A model generated the notes under the pieces. The model ran no database searches. It was given only the letters and a program-made list of their open reading frames with translations, and had not been told where the DNA came from. Positions 23,005-25,520 of a DNA stretch of 25,520 nt are shown piece after piece. The translations under genes were made by a program, and so were the position numbers. The stretch spans positions 1 through 25,520 of the forward strand of contig CALEZT010000144.1 of the NCBI GenBank assembly GCA_937927975.1, in the 5' to 3' direction. The DNA comes from an uncultured Phycisphaerales bacterium. Its GTDB lineage: Bacteria; Planctomycetota; Phycisphaerae; Sedimentisphaerales; Anaerobacaceae. Positions within the stretch are counted from its first letter, which is position 1. Every line of letters starts with the position of its first letter.

Positions 23005-24894
23005 TCACTTCGCCCCCTGCCGGCGAGCCAGGATCGCTTCAATTTCGTCCATCGTCCGGTTCATCACGGCCATCGTCTTCTGGAACGGCTCGGCGCTCGT
23101 CATATCCACGCCGGCGTCTTTCAAGACCGCGATCGGGTAGTCCGAGCCGCCGGCCGAGATGAAACGCAGATACCGCTGGGCGGCCCCTTCGTCGCCTCGC
23201 CGCACCTCTTCCGCCAGCGCCGTCGCCGCGGTGAACGATGTCGAGTACTGATACACATAGTAGTTGTAGTAAAAGTGCGGAATGTACGCCCACTCGATGG
23301 CGTACAGATCGTCGATGTGGCAGACCCCTTTGTCGTGCCCGTAATACTCCTTGAGAATGTCGCCATAGAGCTTCGTGAAGGCGTCGCCCGTCAGAGGCTC
23401 GCCCCGCTCGGCCATCTCGTGCATCCGCAGCTCGAACTCCGCGAACTGCGTCTGGCGGAACACCGTGCCCTTGATCCCGTCCAGGTAGTTCATCAGCAGC
23501 GACAGCCGCGTGTCGTCGTCCTGGATCTCGCGGAGCATCTTCTGGATCAGCAGAGCCTCGTTGAACGTCGACGCCACCTCGGCGACGAAGGTCGAGTAGT
23601 CCGCCAGCGGGAAGGGCTGGGCCTTGTTGGCGTAGTAGCTGTGCAGGGCGTGCCCCATCTCGTGGGCCAGCGTGCTGACGTCGTCGTACTGGCCGTTGAA
23701 GTTCAACAGGATGTAGGGGTGCACGTCGTACGCGCTGCCGTTGGAGTAGGCCCCCGACCGCTTGCCCGGCGTCGGGTAGACGTCGATCCATCGCTGCTCG
23801 AAAGCGGTTTCCGCCGCCTGGCGATACTGCTCCCCCAGCGGCTTCAACGCGTCCAGATACAGATCCCGGCCCTGATCGAACGTGTACTTCAGATCGAGCC
23901 CCTTGACCACCGGCGCGTACAGATCGGAGTACTTGAGCGTGTCCACGCCGAGCATCCGCTGACGAAGACGAAGATACCGGTGAAACGTGTCCAGGTTGTC
24001 CCGCACGTTGCGAATCAGGCTGTGGTAGACCTCGACCGGGATGTTGTTGCGATCCAGCGCACGGTGCAGCGACGATTCGTAGTTCCTCGAACGCGTGTAG
24101 AAGATGTGCGTCTGCAAATGGGAGTAGAGCTGGACGCCGAAGGTCTGGCGGAACTTGTTGACCGAGGTCCAGAAGGCATGGAACACCGCCTCGCGATCCT
24201 CGCGGTTGGACGAGGCCCGGTGCAGGGCGTAGCCCGACTTGTTGAGCGTGGCGGTGGTTCCGTCGCTGAGCGTGATCTCGGGGTACGGCATCTCGGCATT
24301 GCTGAAGATTGTGTAAACCGAGCCGGGTCCGTCGGCCATCTGCCCGGTCCGCGCCAGGATCTTCTCCTCCGCCTGCGAGAGCGTGTGCGGCTTGGCGCGG
24401 AGCACGTCCATGAGGTACATCCGGTAGACCTTCAAGCCGGGTTCAGCCGCGATGAACCTCTCGACAGTTGCCTGATCGAGCGCGACGAGCTCGGGCTCGA
24501 TGAACGAGGCCCGCGTGTTGTACTCGGTGATGAGCTGCTCGATCTCCTGCTTCATGGCCAGGTAGGTCGCATCCCGCGTGTCCTGGTCGGCCTTCATGTG
24601 CGCGTAGCTGTACAGGCGTCCGAAGGCCTTGGAAAACTCGCTATTGAGCGTCAGGCACGCCAGCAAGGGCGCCGGCGATTCCGTGAGTTTGCCCTTGTAC
24701 TGAAGGATCTCATCCAGCCGGCCGGCCGCCTGATCCTTCGCCTGCCGCCAAGCCGCATCCGTGGCATAAAGGTCCTCCAGTCGCCATTGATGGGCCTGTG
24801 GAACCTGTGCCCGATCCTGCATCTGCCCCCAACCACTCTGCGCCCACGAAATCGCCATCATCATCGAAGCACCCACTACCCACCGTCGTCTCAT
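23005..24894 (-). CDS. pepF: Oligoendopeptidase F-type M3B metallopeptidase, probably exported
   Basis: A 629-aa zinc peptidase of family M3B, which cuts short peptides (about 7-20 residues). The catalytic motif is LAHEMGHALHS with His411, Glu412 and His415; the third zinc ligand is expected at Glu439 in FVAEVASTFNE. The rest reads as a PepF: WRLEDLYATDAAW near the start, YSYAHMKADQDT, and the C-terminal Y-rich IPHFYYNYYVYQYSTS substrate-pocket helix. Classic PepF is cytoplasmic, but this one begins MRRRW then a hydrophobic run and AQSGWGQ, a signal peptide, so it likely acts in the periplasm. The ATG at 24894 has AAGGAA 5 nt upstream; the frame continues to 24912 without a better site. Length matches the family. 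Membrane retention instead of cleavage is possible. Confidence 0.92.
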   Translation of the reverse strand: MRRRWVVGASMMMAISWAQSGWGQMQDRAQVPQAHQWRLEDLYATDAAWRQAKDQAAGRLDEILQYKGKLTESPAPLLACLTLNSEFSKAFGRLYSYAHMKADQDTRDATYLAMKQEIEQLITEYNTRASFIEPELVALDQATVERFIAAEPGLKVYRMYLMDVLRAKPHTLSQAEEKILARTGQMADGPGSVYTIFSNAEMPYPEITLSDGTTATLNKSGYALHRASSNREDREAVFHAFWTSVNKFRQTFGVQLYSHLQTHIFYTRSRNYESSLHRALDRNNIPVEVYHSLIRNVRDNLDTFHRYLRLRQRMLGVDTLKYSDLYAPVVKGLDLKYTFDQGRDLYLDALKPLGEQYRQAAETAFEQRWIDVYPTPGKRSGAYSNGSAYDVHPYILLNFNGQYDDVSTLAHEMGHALHSYYANKAQPFPLADYSTFVAEVASTFNEALLIQKMLREIQDDDTRLSLLMNYLDGIKGTVFRQTQFAEFELRMHEMAERGEPLTGDAFTKLYGDILKEYYGHDKGVCHIDDLYAIEWAYIPHFYYNYYVYQYSTSFTAATALAEEVRRGDEGAAQRYLRFISAGGSDYPIAVLKDAGVDMTSAEPFQKTMAVMNRTMDEIEAILARRQGAK

Positions 24895-24966
24895 TTCGGT
24901 TCCTTCTTTCAACGCAACGTACCGCCGCTCAGTCCGATCCTGGCCGACTGTAAGCGTTCGGGCATC

Positions 24967-25520
24967 CTAAGGTTCGGCCTGCAACCGCGTCAAGGCCCTT
25001 CGCCGCTCCGCCGTGGCCAGGATGTCCGGGCAAATTGGGTTCGTTTCGCAGGACGCTGACGCGAGTTTCAAGTGTGAAGTTTCAAGTGTGAAGTCAGAGT
25101 CGTCGCCAGAGACCAGCCCCTCCTCACTTGAAACTTGACACTTCACACTTGATACTCCTTCGCCAAACGAAGCCAATTTCGCCGGGATTGGGGGCTCTGG
25201 ATCGACTGCGAGGGCGTTCTTCGAATGCGGAGTGGGGACCTTATTGACCTGATTGACCTTATTGACCTCGCGATCGACCTGCGAATGGGAGGCTTCTGCC
25301 GCCGGGCGGGCCTCCTGCTCCCGGCGCAGCTCGCGCATCGTGCGGTAGAGGCTGTTCTCGATGCGCCGCTCGTGGACCAGCAGTCGGTCCAGCACCTGGG
25401 CGCGGGCGAAGTCCGTCATCACCACATGGCCCAGGATCACCGCTTCCTCGTCGGGCTTCGGCTCGATCGGCAGCCCATGCCTGGGCCAGAGCACGATATC
25501 GCCCGCGTTCTCGCGGTAGA
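24967..25520 (-). CDS. Hypothetical protein, N-terminus beyond the right edge, repeat-built C-terminal tail
   Basis: The frame is open to the right edge (first residues in view YRENAGDIVLW), so the start lies outside the window. At least 184 residues are present. The first part is helical and charged: EEAVILGHVV, then ARAQVLDRLLVHERRIENSLYRTMRELRREQE. This recalls uncharacterised planctomycete proteins that end in a helical RYE..IE.SLYKALREL segment, a recollection I cannot check here. From about 25,290 leftward the tail is low-complexity and mirrors DNA repeats: REVNKVNQVNKV comes from a 9-nt tandem repeat, and SVKCQVSSEE plus DFTLETSHLKL come from arms of an inverted repeat. CETNPICPD follows before the stop. 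I do not recognise a function; the tail may be translated repeat DNA with no role. Confidence 0.55.
   Translation of the reverse strand, partial: YRENAGDIVLWPRHGLPIEPKPDEEAVILGHVVMTDFARAQVLDRLLVHERRIENSLYRTMRELRREQEARPAAEASHSQVDREVNKVNQVNKVPTPHSKNALAVDPEPPIPAKLASFGEGVSSVKCQVSSEEGLVSGDDSDFTLETSHLKLASASCETNPICPDILATAERRRALTRLQAEP
25066..25152. repeat. Tandem and inverted repeat in the tail of the last gene
   Basis: TTTCAAGTGTGAAG occurs twice in tandem (25066-25079, 25080-25093). The reverse complement of part of it returns at 25125-25152 (CACTTGAAAC, then CTTCACACTTGA), with a 7-nt insertion. The two arms could fold back across about 30 nt. Confidence 0.75.
25243..25269. repeat. Three 9-nt tandem repeats
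   Basis: ATTGACCTG, ATTGACCTT and ATTGACCTC follow one another directly (25243-25251, 25252-25260, 25261-25269). On the coding strand they give the Asn-Lys/Gln-Val run VNKVNQVNK of the last gene. Confidence 0.75.

Noticed and set aside
22672..25059. 795-codon open frame on the plus strand
   Set aside because: Antisense to pepF, whose zinc motif and signal peptide are clear on the minus strand.
25066..25269. CRISPR array at the right edge
   Set aside because: Repeats are 9-14 nt, directly adjacent with no spacers, and partly inverted; they are simple repeats within a reading frame.

Overview
The window is GC-rich and bacterial, and almost every gene lies on the minus strand. It looks like a chromosomal piece of an uncultured-type bacterium, most likely Planctomycetota (Phycisphaerae/Sedimentisphaerales-like). 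That placement is inferred from the exported RraA-like protein, the BlaR1-like M56 protein, the short retropepsin-like protein, the dispersed palindromes and the repeat-built protein tail at the right edge. There is no phage, no complete insertion sequence, no CRISPR array and no tRNA or rRNA that I can recognise.

Layout. 1-1070 (-): valine-pyruvate aminotransferase avtA, cut by the left edge. 1132-8414 (-): addB and addA, overlapping by ATGA, with a good sigma70-type promoter ahead of addB; addB carries a ~110-nt multi-hairpin element read in frame. 8786-9856 (-): a BlaR1-like M56 protein with an altered active site and a short C-terminus. 9949-10099: a long imperfect palindrome. 10230-10331 (+): a possible 33-aa membrane protein. 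10353-11334 (-): arfB and a YbaK/ProX-type tRNA-editing protein. 11347-11979: gene-poor stretch. 12077-12970 (+): exported RraA-like protein. 12981-16997 (-): a small retropepsin-like protein and a 1205-aa membrane protein fusing a spermidine-synthase-like half to a NosR-like FMN/iron-sulfur half. 17064-17165: degenerate palindromic repeat. 17322-21814 (-): the translation cluster thrS-infC-rpmI-rplT-pheS, without pheT. 22121-22675 (+): FHA-domain protein. 22695-24894 (-): small two-helix membrane protein and an exported oligoendopeptidase F. 24967-25520 (-): an edge-truncated hypothetical protein whose C-terminal part is built of short repeats.

How the genes work together. AddA and AddB form the helicase-nuclease that resects double-strand breaks for RecA. 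ThrS, IF3, L35, L20 and PheS are the classic translation operon; an internal promoter and hairpins are visible. ArfB (rescue of stalled ribosomes) and the editing-domain protein (clearing mischarged tRNA) sit together as translation quality-control genes. The least ordinary gene is the 13380-16997 fusion: its C-terminal half has the covalent-flavin SGAT motif, two CxxxCP motifs and a final cysteine cluster, as in membrane flavin/Fe-S electron-transfer proteins, while its N-terminal Rossmann domain has lost residues expected of a working aminopropyltransferase. Its role is unknown.
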